This document shows positions 1-10,107 of a stretch of 64,000 nt of DNA, piece after piece (position 1 is the stretch's first letter; every line of letters begins with the position of its first letter). Under the pieces are notes generated by a model. The model worked only from the letters and a program-made list of their open reading frames with translations. It searched no databases and had not been told where the DNA came from. Location of the stretch: positions 267,727-331,726 of the forward strand of contig CAUYUJ010003381.1 of the NCBI GenBank assembly GCA_963575745.1. The letters are read 5' to 3'. The position numbers and the translations under genes were made by a program. The stretch is from Prorocentrum cordatum. Its lineage: Eukaryota; Sar; Dinophyceae; Prorocentrales; Prorocentraceae.

Positions 1-358
1 GCCACTTTCGAGGCCTGCTTGCGGGGCCCAGCACAGTGGGCACCCACCGCAGATTCAAATTAGACCTCGCTATCCCGGGGGGGCTGCGATCTGTGAAACT
101 GTCGCCACTTTCGAAGCCTGCTTGCGGGGCCAAGCACAGTGGGTACCCACACGCAGATTCAAATTAGACCTCGCCATCCCTGGGGGGCTGCGATTGGTGA
201 AACTGTCGCCACTTTCGAGGCCTGCTGGGGGGCCCATCACAGTGACGCCACACGCAGATTCAAATTTGACCTCGCCATCCCCGGGGGGCTGCGATCTGTA
301 AGACTGTCGCCACTTTCGAGGCCTGCTTGCGGGGCCCAGCACAGTGACGCCTCCCAAG
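1..358. repeat. ~102-bp satellite, 3.4 copies
   Basis: Units begin with GCCACTTTCGAGGCCTGC at 1, 104, 208 and 309, giving periods of 103, 104 and 101 bp. Copies differ by scattered substitutions. The array starts at the window edge, so it probably continues to the left. Open frames on both strands here are repeat shadows. Confidence 0.93.
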
Positions 359-437
359 TAGCTTGCACATCAAGTTGATTGTCCATACAAGTTTCAGCCA
401 ACTCCTAGTTCCCATTGATACAAATGGGTTGGGTACG

Positions 438-785
438 CCACAGGGTAATACTAATAATACCAATGTTAACAATGATAATACTAATAATAATAATATTAAT
501 AATAATAATAATAACGATAACAATAATAGTAGTAATACTGATAATACAAATAATAATAGTACTAATAATAGTAATAATAATAACAACAATTATACTAATA
601 AGTATAACAATGATGATGATGATGATGATGATGATGATGCTGATGATGATGATGGTGATGATGATGATGATGATAGTAATAATAATAACAATAATACTAA
701 TAATAATGATGATAGCAATAAACATAATAATAGTAACAATAATAATACTACTAATAACAATAATAATAATACTAATAATAATCAT
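438..785. repeat. compound AAT/GAT microsatellite
   Basis: Imperfect AAT (AAC, AGT) triplets surround a purer GAT core at about 610-675. Asn/Asp or Ile/Met open frames across it come from the triplet period and are not considered genes. Confidence 0.95.
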
Positions 786-1095
786 ATGGTGAGGAGGAAA
801 GAAGAGGAGGAGGAGGAGGAGGAGGAGGAAGAGGAGGAGGGAGTAAGAGAAGGAGAAAGAAGAGGAGGAGGCGGAGAGAAGGAGAGGAGCGAGGAGGGGA
901 GAGGAACAAGGGGAGGAGGAAGAGAGTGAGGAGGAGGAGGAGAGGCGGGGAGGAGGAGGAGGAGGAGGAGGAGGAGGAGGAGGAGGAGGGGACCGAGGAG
1001 GAGGAGGAGGTGGAGGTGGTGGAGGAGGACGAGGAGGAGGAGGACGAGGAGGAGGAGGAGGGGGAGGGGAAGGAGGAGAACGGGGAGGAGGCGGA
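786..1095. repeat. GGA/GAG purine-tract microsatellite
   Basis: Imperfect GGA triplets, all purine on the + strand, directly follow the AAT tract. Poly-Glu, poly-Gly and poly-Arg frames are low-complexity artefacts. Confidence 0.93.
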
Positions 1096-1290
1096 GCAGC
1101 AGCGGCAGCAGCATCAGCAGCAGAGGGCCCTCCCCCCTCGCGCCCCCCCCCGCCACCTGCGCGAGCGCAGGGCGTCCCCGCGACCCCCCGCTGCCTGCCG
1201 GCGGCCGCCCCCGCGCGGCCCGGCGCCGGGCCGCCAGAGCCGGGCCCGCGGCTCCTGGCGCAGGCGGCCGGCACTCGTCCGGTGCGAGCC
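1096..1290. other. GC-rich island, no gene assigned
   Basis: Very GC-rich non-repetitive DNA between a GGA tract and an inverted-repeat element. Both strands are open in several frames with Arg/Pro/Ala-rich translations, so coding cannot be told from composition. It may be part of an exon. Confidence 0.3.
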
Positions 1291-1678
1291 GAGGGGTCGG
1301 GTACGGGAAGGCCGACGGGTGCAGAGGCCGACGGCATCCTATGTTCATTTGGCAGCCACGCGCAGAAGGGGGTTGGGGGGGAGGGGGGAGGGCTTCCTAG
1401 AAGCACCCCCCTGCTCCCGTAGAAGGCGCGGGCCGTGTCTATCAATGTAAGGCCGGCGCCATCCAAGGAGCAGCCGCCTTCTAAGAGGCCCTCCCCCCTC
1501 CCTCCACCCCCTTGTGTGCGCCGCCAAGTTTGAACATGACTCGCCGTCGGCGTCGCAGCTGACCGTGTCCATTTGAGACGGGAGGCCGCCTGCCCAACAG
1601 CGGCCAGTGTCGTTTTCAGGCAGCATTTGTTGATGGGCATCGTGAGAATCTCGTCCGTACCCATTTCGGGCGTCCACA
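1291..1678. mobile_element. family C inverted-repeat element, copy 1, interrupted
   Basis: It matches the family C core (CTGCCCAACAGCGGCC) and the right end (CCGTACCCATTTCGGGCGTCC) seen at 15515-15721. The left arm is diverged, and family AB interrupts it between the parts matching TGTTCATTT and TTTGAACA. Confidence 0.7.
1357..1522. mobile_element. family AB inverted-repeat insertion in C
   Basis: The arms are about 43 bp. The left arm begins CGCAGAAGGGGGTTGG and the right arm ends CCACCCCCTTGTGTGCG; both contain GAGGGGGGAGGGC and CTTCTA. It splits family C copy 1, so it is the younger insertion. No coding capacity. Confidence 0.7.
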
Positions 1679-1690
1679 GAGGGGTAACGG

Positions 1691-1706
1691 CATCGGACGG
1701 GCCTAG

Positions 1707-1776
<70 letters not shown>

Positions 1777-1800
1777 TGGGGCCCACATCGGACGGGCCTA
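1691..1800. repeat. (CGA)23 tract between 15-bp direct repeats
   Basis: A near-perfect CGA run (1708-1776) lies between identical copies of CATCGGACGGGCCTA at 1691-1705 and 1786-1800. The duplication suggests the tract arrived or expanded between duplicated target sequence. Confidence 0.92.
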
Positions 1801-1814
1801 CAATCGAAATAAAT

Positions 1815-1960
1815 CCGTGAACGCTCTCAGAGCGTTCTGGAACGCTCTGAAACGGCCGCGGCTCCCAATAAATCCTCCAAACCCGCCGATTATCAGAGGT
1901 TTCCGAGTTATATCGGTCCGATTTCGTCTTGATTCTGCCTTCGTCGTGCGACAGCATTTT
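1815..1960. repeat. dispersed repeat U, copy 1
   Basis: GCGTTCTGGAACGCTCTGAA, then CGGCCGCGG, CATCCTCCAAA-like and ATATCGGTCCGAT segments recur in the same order at 23500-23625, and the first part again at 59403-59490. No protein motif. Confidence 0.7.
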
Positions 1961-2287
1961 GGATGGATCTCTCGAGCTCTCCGCCGCCTCAGGCGCTTCG
2001 CGTTCATAGCAGGAAGTGCCACAGGAAAGCGTGGCATTGACTAATTTGCCCCGCACGCGTGTCAAATGCTCGAGCGAGCAAGAGCACAGCAAAGCCTCAG
2101 GACAGCGAGGCATTGACAGCGTTGCTCAGCACCATCACAGAGTCGGAGTAGCCCCCGCGACATGTCCACGAAAATTGCTTCAGCCCGGCGGGTGTGGACA
2201 GAGCACGCGTTGAGTGCACAAAGGTCGGTACCACACAATCCCATGACAAGACCAAGTCAAAGATCGAGGAAGAGACAGTGTCCTTAT
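1961..2287. other. no feature seen
   Basis: Mixed-composition sequence with one weak internal repeat (AAGCGTGGCATTGAC and CAGCGAGGCATTGAC). No recognisable gene, RNA or element. Confidence 0.5.
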
Positions 2288-2288
2288 C

Positions 2289-2418
2289 GCAGGTCCGTGC
2301 GGATTTCTCGGATCGGCGTTGGAGCACCTTGGCGGCGACTCCGGCGCCGCACCTTGCAGGCTCCGCGCGCCAGGGAGGGGGGTCCAGCGCCGATCCAAGA
2401 TATCGGCGCGGACCTGAA
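2289..2418. mobile_element. family O palindromic element, copy 1
   Basis: Family O folds back on itself: arms carry TCCGCGCGGATTTCTTGGAT and its complement around a GGCGCC(T)CCGGCGCCGCCC core and a CGCGCCAGGGAGGGGG half. This copy is slightly truncated outside the core. Confidence 0.75.
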
Positions 2419-2454
2419 TTTCTTCGTTGGAGGTCTGGGCAAAAGGCCGCCCTT

Positions 2455-2535
2455 CCATGGCTGGTCTGCGGGGGGGGGCCAAGATTGCTCGTCTGGGAGG
2501 GTTGAGACCCCGCCACTTTCATTATGACACTGGAG
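2455..2535 (-). mobile_element. family J fragment, reversed
   Basis: CTCGTCTGGGAGGGTTGAGA is the reverse complement of the internal part of the J elements at 51809-51988, and TGACACTGGAG is a decayed J end. The remainder is missing. Confidence 0.5.
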
Positions 2536-2571
2536 AAATAAACGCCAGTCAAAGATGAGAAATGCGGCATT

Positions 2572-2733
2572 GACACAAACTTTGGGACTTCCGCCCAGGT
2601 TTCTTGGACCGGCGCTAGACACTCCTGGCGGCCCCTCCGGCGCCGCCCCTGGCTCGTTTCACGCGATCCAGGCAGGAGGATCAGCGCTGGCCCATGAAAC
2701 CCGCGCGGACCTCCGAAATTGCATGTTTCTGCA
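2572..2733. mobile_element. family O palindromic element, copy 2
   Basis: The arms run from ACACAAACTTTGGGACTTCC to CCTCCGAAATTGCATGTTTC around the shared GGCGCCGCCCCTGG core. Diverged but complete at both ends. Confidence 0.75.
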
Positions 2734-2841
2734 GCTTCTCTTCCTCCAAAAACAGAGTTGCGGCGGTCCGCACTGCCGTGCTGGCGAATATCGGCGGGGC
2801 TGATCTTTCTCGTTGAATATTCTCTTTCGACTGCTTTGTTC

Positions 2842-2975
2842 CTGAAGCTAACACTTTCAACTTGTTAGACCTGCTCACGGATATCTTGGCGGCACCTCCG
2901 GCACCGCCCCTGGCGCCATGGAGGGAGGGTCCAGCGCCGATCCAAGACACATGCGCGAGCTTCTGCGTGCAGGCT
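2842..2975. mobile_element. family O palindromic element, copy 3
   Basis: Shared core (CTTGGCGGCACCTCCGGCACC) and GGGTCCAGCGCCGATCCAAG half; outer arms diverged. Confidence 0.7.
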
Positions 2976-3057
2976 GCTCGCGGACGGCGCCTTCGGTGCT
3001 TGAGCCAGGGGGCATCGGCGGGGGGCCTTCATGAATTGAGCAACGAAACGTGCACAA

Positions 3058-3215
3058 GTATCAGGAGGGAAAAAAAACACACAGGCACAATTCATCGTCG
3101 ATTCCGTAGGAAATATGGGAAACTGGGAAGCGTGGGGGAAGACAAAAACCCAGAAAATATGGGGAAATATAGGGAATCCGGTTATGTGTATTTATTTGTG
3201 TGTCCCAGGGTCCCT
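3058..3215. mobile_element. family F AT-rich inverted-repeat element, copy 1
   Basis: Starts AGGAGGGAAAAAAAACACAC and ends TTATTTGTGTGTCCC, with AAATATGGG motifs inside. The same element is at 19187-19303 and, reversed, at about 32250-32405. It is AT-rich against its surroundings. Confidence 0.75.
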
Positions 3216-3219
3216 TCAA

Positions 3220-3391
3220 AGTAAGCATGCATTTTCGGGACTGCGGTCGGAGTTCTTGGAACAGCGCTGGGCCCCACATGGCTTCGCCTCCGGCGCCGCC
3301 CTTGGCGCCCTCCGCGCGCCAGGGAGGGGGTCCTGCTGCGCCGGTCCAGGAAATCCGTGCGGAGCTTCGGAGGTTTACGTTTACGCAGTTT
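3220..3391. mobile_element. family O palindromic element, copy 4
   Basis: Well preserved: GGAGTTCTTGGAACAGCGCT in the left arm, AAATCCGTGCGGAGCTTCGG and TTTACGTTTACGCAG in the right. Confidence 0.8.
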
Positions 3392-3425
3392 TTGTTACTC
3401 CATTTCTGCCTCATGGCACCCGCTT

Positions 3426-3628
3426 TGGCCCGAGCAGGCCCCGAAGCAGAGTCCCACCACGCAGCCGGTGGGAGGCCGACCGAAGGAGAAAAAGAACCCG
3501 CCAGGCTCCGCTACAAATATGAAGACATTGACGCCCTCCAGTGGATTGTTCCTGGGCCGCAGGATAAGGCGGCGGTGTATAAATTACCATTGAGAGCCAG
3601 CGACTTTCTACCCGGCCACCCTTCCTGA
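3426..3628 (+). CDS. possible terminal exon of unknown gene
   Basis: An open + frame ends at TGA 3626-3628 with a varied composition (acidic, aromatic and aliphatic residues, e.g. [17 protein letters not shown]) unlike the low-complexity frames around it. No family is recognised. The 5' limit is arbitrary because family O lies directly upstream. Codon use is less GC3-biased than in the other coding islands, so this could be chance. Confidence 0.22.
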
Positions 3629-3664
3629 AGGTACATACACAATTCGTCGGAGGGCGTCTGTGTA

Positions 3665-3841
3665 TAGTGGAGACCCATGCCAAGAAACACCCTGCTTGCC
3701 TCCAGGGTGCTCTGGGTTTCCTGGGCTTCGATGGTTTTGCAATGGAAAGCGCGACGCTCCCGCACCAAAAATCAGTGGACGTCCTGGGGTCTTAGGGTTG
3801 GGTTTCTTGTGGAAGGTTTTTTTGTGGATTGGCGTCCACTG
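3665..3841. mobile_element. family E TA-flanked MITE, copy 1
   Basis: Begins (TA)TAGTGGAGACCC and ends GGCGTCCACTG, matching the CAGTGGAGACC ends of family E. Internal landmarks are CCAAGAAAC, CAGGGTGC, GACGCTCCC and GACGTCCTGGGGTC. No protein. CAGT ends and a TA target fit the Tc1/mariner superfamily. Confidence 0.8.
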
Positions 3842-3859
3842 TGTGTATGTACATCTATG

Positions 3860-3910
3860 TATATATATATACATACATACATACATACATACATACATAC
3901 ATACATACAC

Positions 3911-3956
<46 letters not shown>

Positions 3957-4026
3957 GTGCATATATATATATATATGCATATATATATATATATTACATA
4001 CGTGGCGTATATATAATATATATATA

Positions 4027-4071
<45 letters not shown>

Positions 4072-4072
4072 C
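3860..4072. repeat. compound TA/ACAT microsatellite
   Basis: Runs of (ACAT) at about 3869-3910 and (TA) at about 3912-4066, with a short ACGTGGCGTAT repeat at 4000-4010 and 4071-4081. Tyr/Ile frames are artefacts. Confidence 0.95.
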
Positions 4073-4079
4073 GTGGCGT

Positions 4080-4630
4080 ATCGGACCTGCTTGCTCCGTT
4101 GCATGGCGGCCGTGGCGCCGCGACGACGGCGTGGCCACCACCCCCCGCGGCCGGACCGCGGATCCGAGGCAGCGCCCGCGGCGGCCCGGCCGCTTCCGCC
4201 CCCGGCGCCGCCGCTGCTGCCGCCGGGCCCCGCCGCTGGCGCCCCTCCCAGGGGTCGAGGCAGGGGCTCTCGGGAGGAAGAGTCTGGGCCTCCTAGATTC
4301 AGGAGCGAAGGAAGGACGTGCATGTACATGAATCCGCGCTGGTTTCGAGAGTGCGCATTGCGCAAATGTTCGTATAACGCGGCCAGGCTCGCGGGTCGAG
4401 GCAGGGGATCTCGGGAGGAAGTGCCTTCGGGGCGACGCAGGGGCGACAAACAATTTTGGCGCTTGCGTGCCAGAGCGTTTTCTTTTGCGGAGTTGGGCGC
4501 CCTGGCGCGGACGGCCGGACGACCCCTGCAGCGGGACACCCTGGCCACGCGGTCGCCGCCGCAAAAATTGCCCGTTCAACGCTGGCGCCGCGCAAACGCG
4601 GCCCCGAACAGCGCTGCGCAGGAAGAGTCT
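4080..4630 (+). other. GC-rich coding-like island with a DR-bounded insertion
   Basis: The + frame is open across this stretch and is Pro/Arg/Ala-rich. A 29-bp direct repeat (starts GGGTCGAGGCAGGGG; 4252-4280 and 4393-4421, one mismatch) brackets 112 bp. Each repeat contains GAG|GC, so a 141-bp GC-AG intron can be drawn and the frame is kept. No family recognised. Confidence 0.35.
4259..4399 (+). other. candidate introner-like GC-AG intron, 141 bp
   Basis: The donor would be GAG|GCAGGG in the first 29-bp repeat and the acceptor GAG| in the second. The insert includes a piece like the end of family N (GGCCTCCTAGAT). Length is a multiple of three, and no stop occurs in the open + frame. Confidence 0.35.
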
Positions 4631-4868
4631 AGGCCTCCTAGATGGGGGTCCGAGTAGATGGGGTCGGAGGATCGCGCCGCATCGGCAATGCATCGGCGGT
4701 GCGGCTCGATGTGGAGTCCGATATTCTCCACGCTGGCGTCGTCGATGCATCGCCGACGTCGCCGGTGCATCGCCAATGTATCGCCGATACATCGCCGATG
4801 CATCGGCGATGCGGCGTGATCTTCCGACTTCCGACCACACCGATTCCGACCCCATTTAGGAGGCCTCC
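4631..4868. mobile_element. family N MITE, copy 1
   Basis: Nearly perfect 17-bp ends, AGGCCTCCTAGATGGGG and its complement. The core carries nested palindromes of GATGCATCGGCGATG. Also at 16826-17050, 20308-20490 and 24836-25039. Non-coding. Confidence 0.85.
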
Positions 4869-4875
4869 AAAAAGG

Positions 4876-5012
4876 GACCGATACCGCTGCCCTTCCCTCG
4901 TTTCCCCTTTTGGGGCCTCCTGGGAGGCCCTCGTCGCCACCGCCGTCGTCGTCAGAACGCACCCCGGGAGACGTCCGGGGAGCAGCGGTATTGGTAGTTC
5001 TCGGTTTCCCCA
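4876..5012. mobile_element. family L MITE, copy 1
   Basis: Ends GACCGATACCGCTGCCC and GGAGCAGCGGTATTGGT are inverted; the interior has CCTCCTGGGAGGCCCTCGTC and AACGCACCCCGGGAG. More copies at 16170, 34560, 35567 and 62672. Confidence 0.75.
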
Positions 5013-5144
5013 GGATCGGTTGCAGGATTAATTTGCCCCCCAAATTGATCTGCATGTCGAGCCCACAAATGAAGACCTAGAGTTTTCATAGATATACGGA
5101 AATTTGCGAGAAAGTCGATGTTGTAATCGATCCCGTGGTCGATG

Positions 5145-5292
5145 GGGGGTGGAGGGGGTGGAGGCTTTCCACGGGGAGGCTTTCCACGGGGAGGCCATCT
5201 ACGGGGGCACGTTCCACGGGAAGGGAAGACCTTCCTTGGGGAGGCATTCATCGGGGAGGCCTTCCTAGGGGAGGCCATCCTCGGGGAGGCGG
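5145..5292. repeat. ~18-bp minisatellite
   Basis: Degenerate tandem copies of a GGGGAGGCTTTCCAC-type unit (GGGGAGGCCATCTAC, GGGGAGGCATTCATC and others), about eight copies. Confidence 0.85.
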
Positions 5293-5299
5293 AAGCCAG

Positions 5300-5800
5300 C
5301 GGAATTAAACCTTGCGCCCCCAAGAGAAGGCAACATTTTTGGATTCAGGGTTTTGTTCCTCCTCCCCGTCCATTGCCCTTCCGCGTCCTTCCTCCCTCTC
5401 GGAAAGGGGGCCCAAACGATGTCGTGGCCACTTCGCGTGGTGAGTCGGTGTGGGTTCGAGGTCACCGCACCGTCGCGATGATGAAAGGAGTTCCGTTTAG
5501 AAAATTCGCACCCACATTGGATTGATAACTTGCTGTGTTTGGCTTGTGCGACTGAAGCATGTCCTGTGTCTTGTTTTCAACAAGTGTAGAAATTCAGTAA
5601 CTCAGGTCCTTATTTTACTGAAGCGCAGTATTCCCAACAATGGTTCAACACATACGCACGTGTTCACTGCCAGTCCTTAGGTTAGTCGGTGAATTCTTCT
5701 GCGAAGGTGTCTCGGAAAATTAGGGCTTCCGAGGTCCCAGAACAGTGCGGTGACGGAGCGCGCGATGTAGTCGTTGGGGGTTCAGAAGTCATCATGGGTT
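5300..5800. other. no feature seen
   Basis: Lower-GC, non-repetitive sequence. I see no exon-like GC3 island, RNA gene or element end. Confidence 0.5.
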
Positions 5801-5806
5801 CGTTAC

Positions 5807-5996
5807 GATCGAAATGGGTGCGAAAGCATTTCCTTTGCATGTTGAACAGGATTCGATTTTGAACAGGACTCGTTGTCGGTGTCGCCGCGGACGTGAAGGC
5901 CGCTTGCCCAACAGCGGCCGCTGTCGGTGTTGCGCAACATTCGCCGGGCAGCGTGTCCATAGTCACCGTACACACTTCGGGCATCCAAAGGGGGGG
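5807..5996. mobile_element. family C inverted-repeat element, copy 2
   Basis: Carries the C core TTGCCCAACAGCGGCCGCTG and the GAACAGGACTCG segment; the ends (ATGGGTGCGAAAG and TTCGGGCATCCA) are weakly inverted. Confidence 0.7.
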
Positions 5997-6044
5997 CGTC
6001 GTCCGTGTTCTTTTCAGGGGCAACGCTGGGGCGGAATAGGTGAG

Positions 6045-6182
6045 GATAGGCTCCGGGGGTAACGCATCGGCGACCCAATCGCCAACTCATCGCCGACGGG
6101 AGCCCGACGAAAGCCCACCCCGCCCAGGACCGTGCTGTGTTGCCGTCGGTTGCCTATCGCCGATCTGTCGGCGATGTACCAC
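6045..6182. repeat. dispersed repeat M, copy 1
   Basis: Ordered motifs CGACCCAATCGCCAACTCATC, CCGCCCAGGA and CTGTCGGCGATGTA match copies at 33840-33972 and 62531-62668. It may be a MITE; the ends are not clean. Confidence 0.6.
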
Positions 6183-6279
6183 CGCTTCCAGGTCGATGGT
6201 CCCCCCTCTGAGCCAGTCCGCCTTATCGTTGACCTTTTCCTCTCTCTCTTTCTCTCTCTGTTAAAGAAGTAGGTGGAGA

Positions 6280-6425
6280 AGCATGGCATATACATGACAA
6301 GTTGTAGAGGTCCGCGCGCGTTTCTTGAGTCGGCCTTCGGCGCTGGCGCCGCCCTGGGTACGCTCCGCACGCCTCAGGGGGTGGTCAAGCGTGGATCTTG
6401 AAGAGTATATGTCCATGCAGGTGTT
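6280..6425. mobile_element. family O palindromic element, copy 5
   Basis: Outer arms GCATGGCATATACATGAC and ATATGTCCATGCAGGTG are inverted; the core GCGCTGGCGCCGCCCTGGG is shared but decayed. Confidence 0.65.
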
Positions 6426-6437
6426 TCGTATCCAATC

Positions 6438-6584
6438 CCACCCTTCTCTCCTCCTCCTCCTCCTCCTCCTCCTCTTCCTCCTCCTCCTCCTGTGTCCTCT
6501 CACCACCACCTCTTCCTTTCTCAGCCCCTGTCCTCTCTCTCCTCTTCTGTACTCGTTCCTCCTCCTCCTTCTCGTCATTATTAC

Positions 6585-6627
<43 letters not shown>

Positions 6628-6830
6628 AGCAGCATCAGCATCAGCATCATCATCCTCACCATTACCATTACCATCACCCGCATCACCATCACCAGCATCA
6701 TCATCATCATCATTATCAGCATCATTATCATCATCATCATCATCATCATCATCACCATCATCACCATCATCACCATTACCATCATCATCACCAGCACCAT
6801 CGTCGTCATTATCATCAGCATCGTCAGTCC
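6438..6830. repeat. CTC tract followed by ATC/AGC tract
   Basis: CTC triplets (6441-6492), then ATC triplets with CAG and CAC interruptions (6585-6830). The 200-codon Ser, His and Ile frames are artefacts of this period. Confidence 0.93.
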
Positions 6831-7677
6831 TCGTTCCTCACATCTTGTTTTCCGTCGACATCATCGCCTCAAAACACAACTGCAGAAATGGAGCGACAGA
6901 CCTCAAGTAATCGAACCACTTACAATACTGACATGCGCATCACATCATGTGAACGAATTCATTCAGGCCCCCGAGAGATCTGCATAAATGTGGGTATCTT
7001 TTTTGAGCCTCCTGACATTCTGTGTTCGCGTGGTTGCCGGCTCGCAGGTTTCACACTGGAACCAATGGCCTGGCTAGTGCTTGACTTAGACGTGCAGGAC
7101 AAGCGTAGAAGCAAGTAGGACGCGGCGGCACAAGAGGACGCGATGATTCGATGAGTCCCTCGAGCGCAGTTTGATCGATCTCGGAGCATCCATGGCGCAC
7201 ACTAGCGTGAGGGTCACCACCCTCGGTAGCAGTCGAACTGTTCAGTTAAGCTTCGCACTGCCAACACCCATTCCTGCGCTTCCAATGACAAGCGCGAACC
7301 AGCTTGGTAGCGGGGGGCGGGTGCGGTTCGCGCTCAGTGCCTCTGAACTGAAGGCTGGACCACCCCATCAGGTCCGCAGGAGGCGCGGACGAGATTTACA
7401 CGAAGGTATTGTGTTACTTTCGGCCTCCACGCTAGTCGAAGACGCCTCCGAGGCGGCCAGTGAGCGCTCCAGGACTCCCCGTATCGCTTGAAGACCGCTC
7501 CAGAGGCCCTGAAGTCCCCAAGAATACCCATAGAAAGAGTCCAGCACTCTCTCTCGAACACGGCAGCGCAGGAGCCCGAGGGGGGGAACAAGTGAGGGGT
7601 GGGAGGGAGCGCGGGCACAGGCAGTGACACGTAGAGGGTGGGCAATCGTCAAATTGAAGTTGGGAGTCAGCCCGCGT
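6831..7677. other. no gene seen
   Basis: Mixed-composition DNA between two CTC-type tracts. It could be the eroded 5' part of the retrotransposon that follows, but no reverse-transcriptase motif is visible. Confidence 0.4.
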
Positions 7678-7748
7678 CCACCTCCTCCTCCTTCTCCATT
7701 CCTCTTCCTCCTCCTCCTCCTCCTCCTCATCTTTCTCATCCTCCTCCA
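7678..7748. repeat. CTC microsatellite
   Basis: CTC/CTT triplets immediately upstream of the retrotransposon remnant; it marks the 5' truncation point. Confidence 0.9.
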
Positions 7749-8655
7749 TGGAGAGGACTATGCTATCATGAAGGCAAGTGAGCTGGTCATGGGCTCGTAC
7801 CAGGTGAAGTCGGATTGCAAAGGCTCGGTCGGGTGCTGTCACAGGTTGGCGGCAGCGTGTGGGCCAGGCAATCTAAGAGCGCATATGTCGAGGAGGACGG
7901 CGATGAACGACGATTTCTGCAAGGCACCTTTGTCTCATGTGAAGGCACACGCCATCATGGAGGACGTCAGGGACGGCGTCGTCAGTTTTTTCGATCGTGC
8001 TGGGAACGCCGAGGTCGACGAGTTGGCCAAGGCAGGGGCATCTTTCCATGCAGCTTCGGAGGCTCAGGAGAAGCTTGTCCGAGGTGCGACGCGCCTTCAC
8101 AAGATGCTGCTGCTGTACATCGCCCAGTTTGAGGTCTGGTTCCACGAGCAGGGCGATGAGTTCAAGGACTACCTCTTCCCCGACCCTGAGGAGGACGACT
8201 TGGCCACACCGCAGCAGCAAGCGGCGGCGAGGGAACCCCTTTTGCCGTGGCCTTGGCTGGTCCAGAAGCAGGCCCTGCTGGAGTACCCCGTGGTCGGTCA
8301 CGATCGTTCGCTTTTTTCCTGCACCAGTTGTTGCAAGTACTCGGACACAGGTCGTCTCAACCATAGAGGGCTGGACCAAGTGTGCTGCGGCAGAGAAGGA
8401 GGCAGCGGAAGGATTGCTGAGAACACCAGGCACTTCAGCAATCTCCGACATCCTCAGTCGATGCACAGAGACACGGCTCCGTTAGATGTTCGTCGGCCCC
8501 CGGCCAGAGTTAGAGCCTTGGTGTGCAAGGCAAAAGGTTGGAGGGACCCACTCATGGATGCGTCTGAGGTTGTCTTCAAACCAAAAGGCCGAATACGTGC
8601 GGAACCACAACGATTTTTGGACACAAGTACGATTCCCAAGGACTACGGTCTATGA
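7747..8655 (+). pseudogene. 5'-truncated non-LTR retrotransposon ORF: RNase H domain and Cys tail
   Basis: About 300 codons are open from the CTC tract to the stop at 8653-8655. Seen: a GEDYAIMKASE block (RNase H glutamate position), a VKSDCKGSV block (second catalytic Asp), LSHVKAH, then DRAGNAEVDELAKAG, which matches the GN..AD.LA end of cellular-type RNase H with its last acidic residue. Some 90 residues further on, HDRSLFSCTSCCKYSD gives a Cys-x2-Cys segment of the kind I associate with the C-terminus of dinoflagellate LINE proteins. The first catalytic Asp, the reverse transcriptase and the endonuclease are absent, so this is a dead 3' fragment. The LINE assignment rests on motif order, not on a search. 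Confidence 0.55.
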
Positions 8656-9440
8656 TGCCCTGAAGCTTTGGAGTTGGGAGCTCCGCGTGAGTCGGACAGC
8701 CATGATGACGTTGACCTCGACATGGGTTAGTGGTCGGGCCGACCATTCCCTGCCATCGGCGGCCAAGCCTCAATGTTCTTGGCCTTTGAGCCACGCACCC
8801 TTGGCAGGGACATCTTGCTCCCACCCCCGGCAGCCAGCCCTTCATGTTCTGGCCCTGGGGGCTTGCACCTTGGGTGGGAGTTGGGTCGGTTTGGCGGCCT
8901 TCTTTTCATTTTTTGGTGCTGAGGGCAGTCCGTGGTGGCGTTTGATCCTGGACTGCCTGCGCGTCTTCAGTTTCAGTTTCCCCGTCGACGTTGTCATCGA
9001 CGGGCGGGGCGGCCTCCAGCTGTGGAAGCCCTTCTTTCGGGTGTTCGGCACCGTGCTGAACCTCGGGCACTTTGTGCGCCCGCTGGGCCTCGAGGGCTGC
9101 TGCCTCGAGCAGGCGAGCTTGGGCCTGGCGCAGGCCCCGTGCTTCCTGGCGGGCGTGCGGCCCGCTTCTCTCTGGGCCCGCAAGGGCTGGCCCCGCGGCC
9201 TCGGCGGCTGCAAGGCGGTTCCTGGCCCTTTGGGCTCCGTCCTTGCAGCAGGCCGAGGCCTCGGGGTTGGTTTTTGCTGACCTTCGGCCCGCCATCCAAC
9301 CGCCTCTCGGCTTCTGCTCGCTCGCTCGCTCATCCTCTTCCATTCCTTCTCCTTATAAACAACTTCTCCCTGTCGCACCCCGATGCCAGTTTTAGGGCGG
9401 GCTGGGCGTTTCGCCTGAGGCGCCTTCGCCACTTATGATT
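8656..9440. other. unassigned GC-rich stretch, open on both strands
   Basis: A minus-strand frame (9432 to 8842) is rich in Ala, Arg, Gln and Glu with a helical-looking stretch near 9100-9200; the + strand is also open. Neither has a recognised motif. It may hold an exon, but I cannot choose a strand. Confidence 0.2.
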
Positions 9441-9463
9441 CTGAAGCTTGAAAGTCTGCAGCT

Positions 9464-9786
9464 GCTTCACAGACGGAGGGCGGGCCGTTTTCAAAATATG
9501 TTTCTCACGTTAGTTCCGCGCATGCTCGTCTTAAACATGTGCAAGAGCTTCACGGATTGAGGGCGAGTGGTTTTCAACATGTGGTTGTCGCATTAAAGCC
9601 GCGCGCACTCGTTTTATACATTGCAATAGTTTCACGGGTTTCGTGCGAGTGGTTTTTAAATTGTGGTTTTCGCCTTAGCGCCGCGCATATTCGTTTAATT
9701 TGCAAGCGCTTCACGGATTGAGGGTGGTTTTTTTTCAACATGTGGTTCTCGCCTTAGCGCCGCGCGCATTCGTTTGTATAAGTTGT
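9464..9786. repeat. 82-bp satellite, four copies
   Basis: Units start with GCTTCACGGATTGAGGGCG or a close variant at 9464, 9547, 9629 and 9708 (periods 83, 82, 79), and include CCTTAGCGCCGCGC. The units are less GC-rich than their surroundings. Confidence 0.92.
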
Positions 9787-9789
9787 ACG

Positions 9790-10100
9790 GGTTCCCACGG
9801 TCGACGTACCCGGAATGTTGTTTTCGAAGGCTTCAGGCTTATGAGCAAGCGCAAGGTATGTTGGTTTGCGGTGTTAAAGTCCCAGGGGTGGCGTCTTGGC
9901 ACGATTCAGCATCGCCAGGACGCAACAGTCAGGTTGATCCGTGGCGTTGGAATCCCGAGAACCATGTTGTGGCATGCGTCAGGGTCTTCAAACAGCTGTC
10001 TTCCAACGAAGCAGCTCCCTCAGTAAAAATAAACCGCTGTAGGGGCCGATGAAGAATGAACTTGGAAGGAAGGTTTATTCCAACATCGTTGATGCCTCTT
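9790..10100. other. no feature seen
   Basis: Mixed-composition DNA after the 82-bp satellite; no motif recognised. Confidence 0.45.
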
Positions 10101-10107
10101 GGGTTTG

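Noticed and set aside
405-1664. 419-codon minus-strand frame
   Set aside because: Spans AAT and GGA tracts and two inverted-repeat elements; Ile, Ser and Pro runs only.
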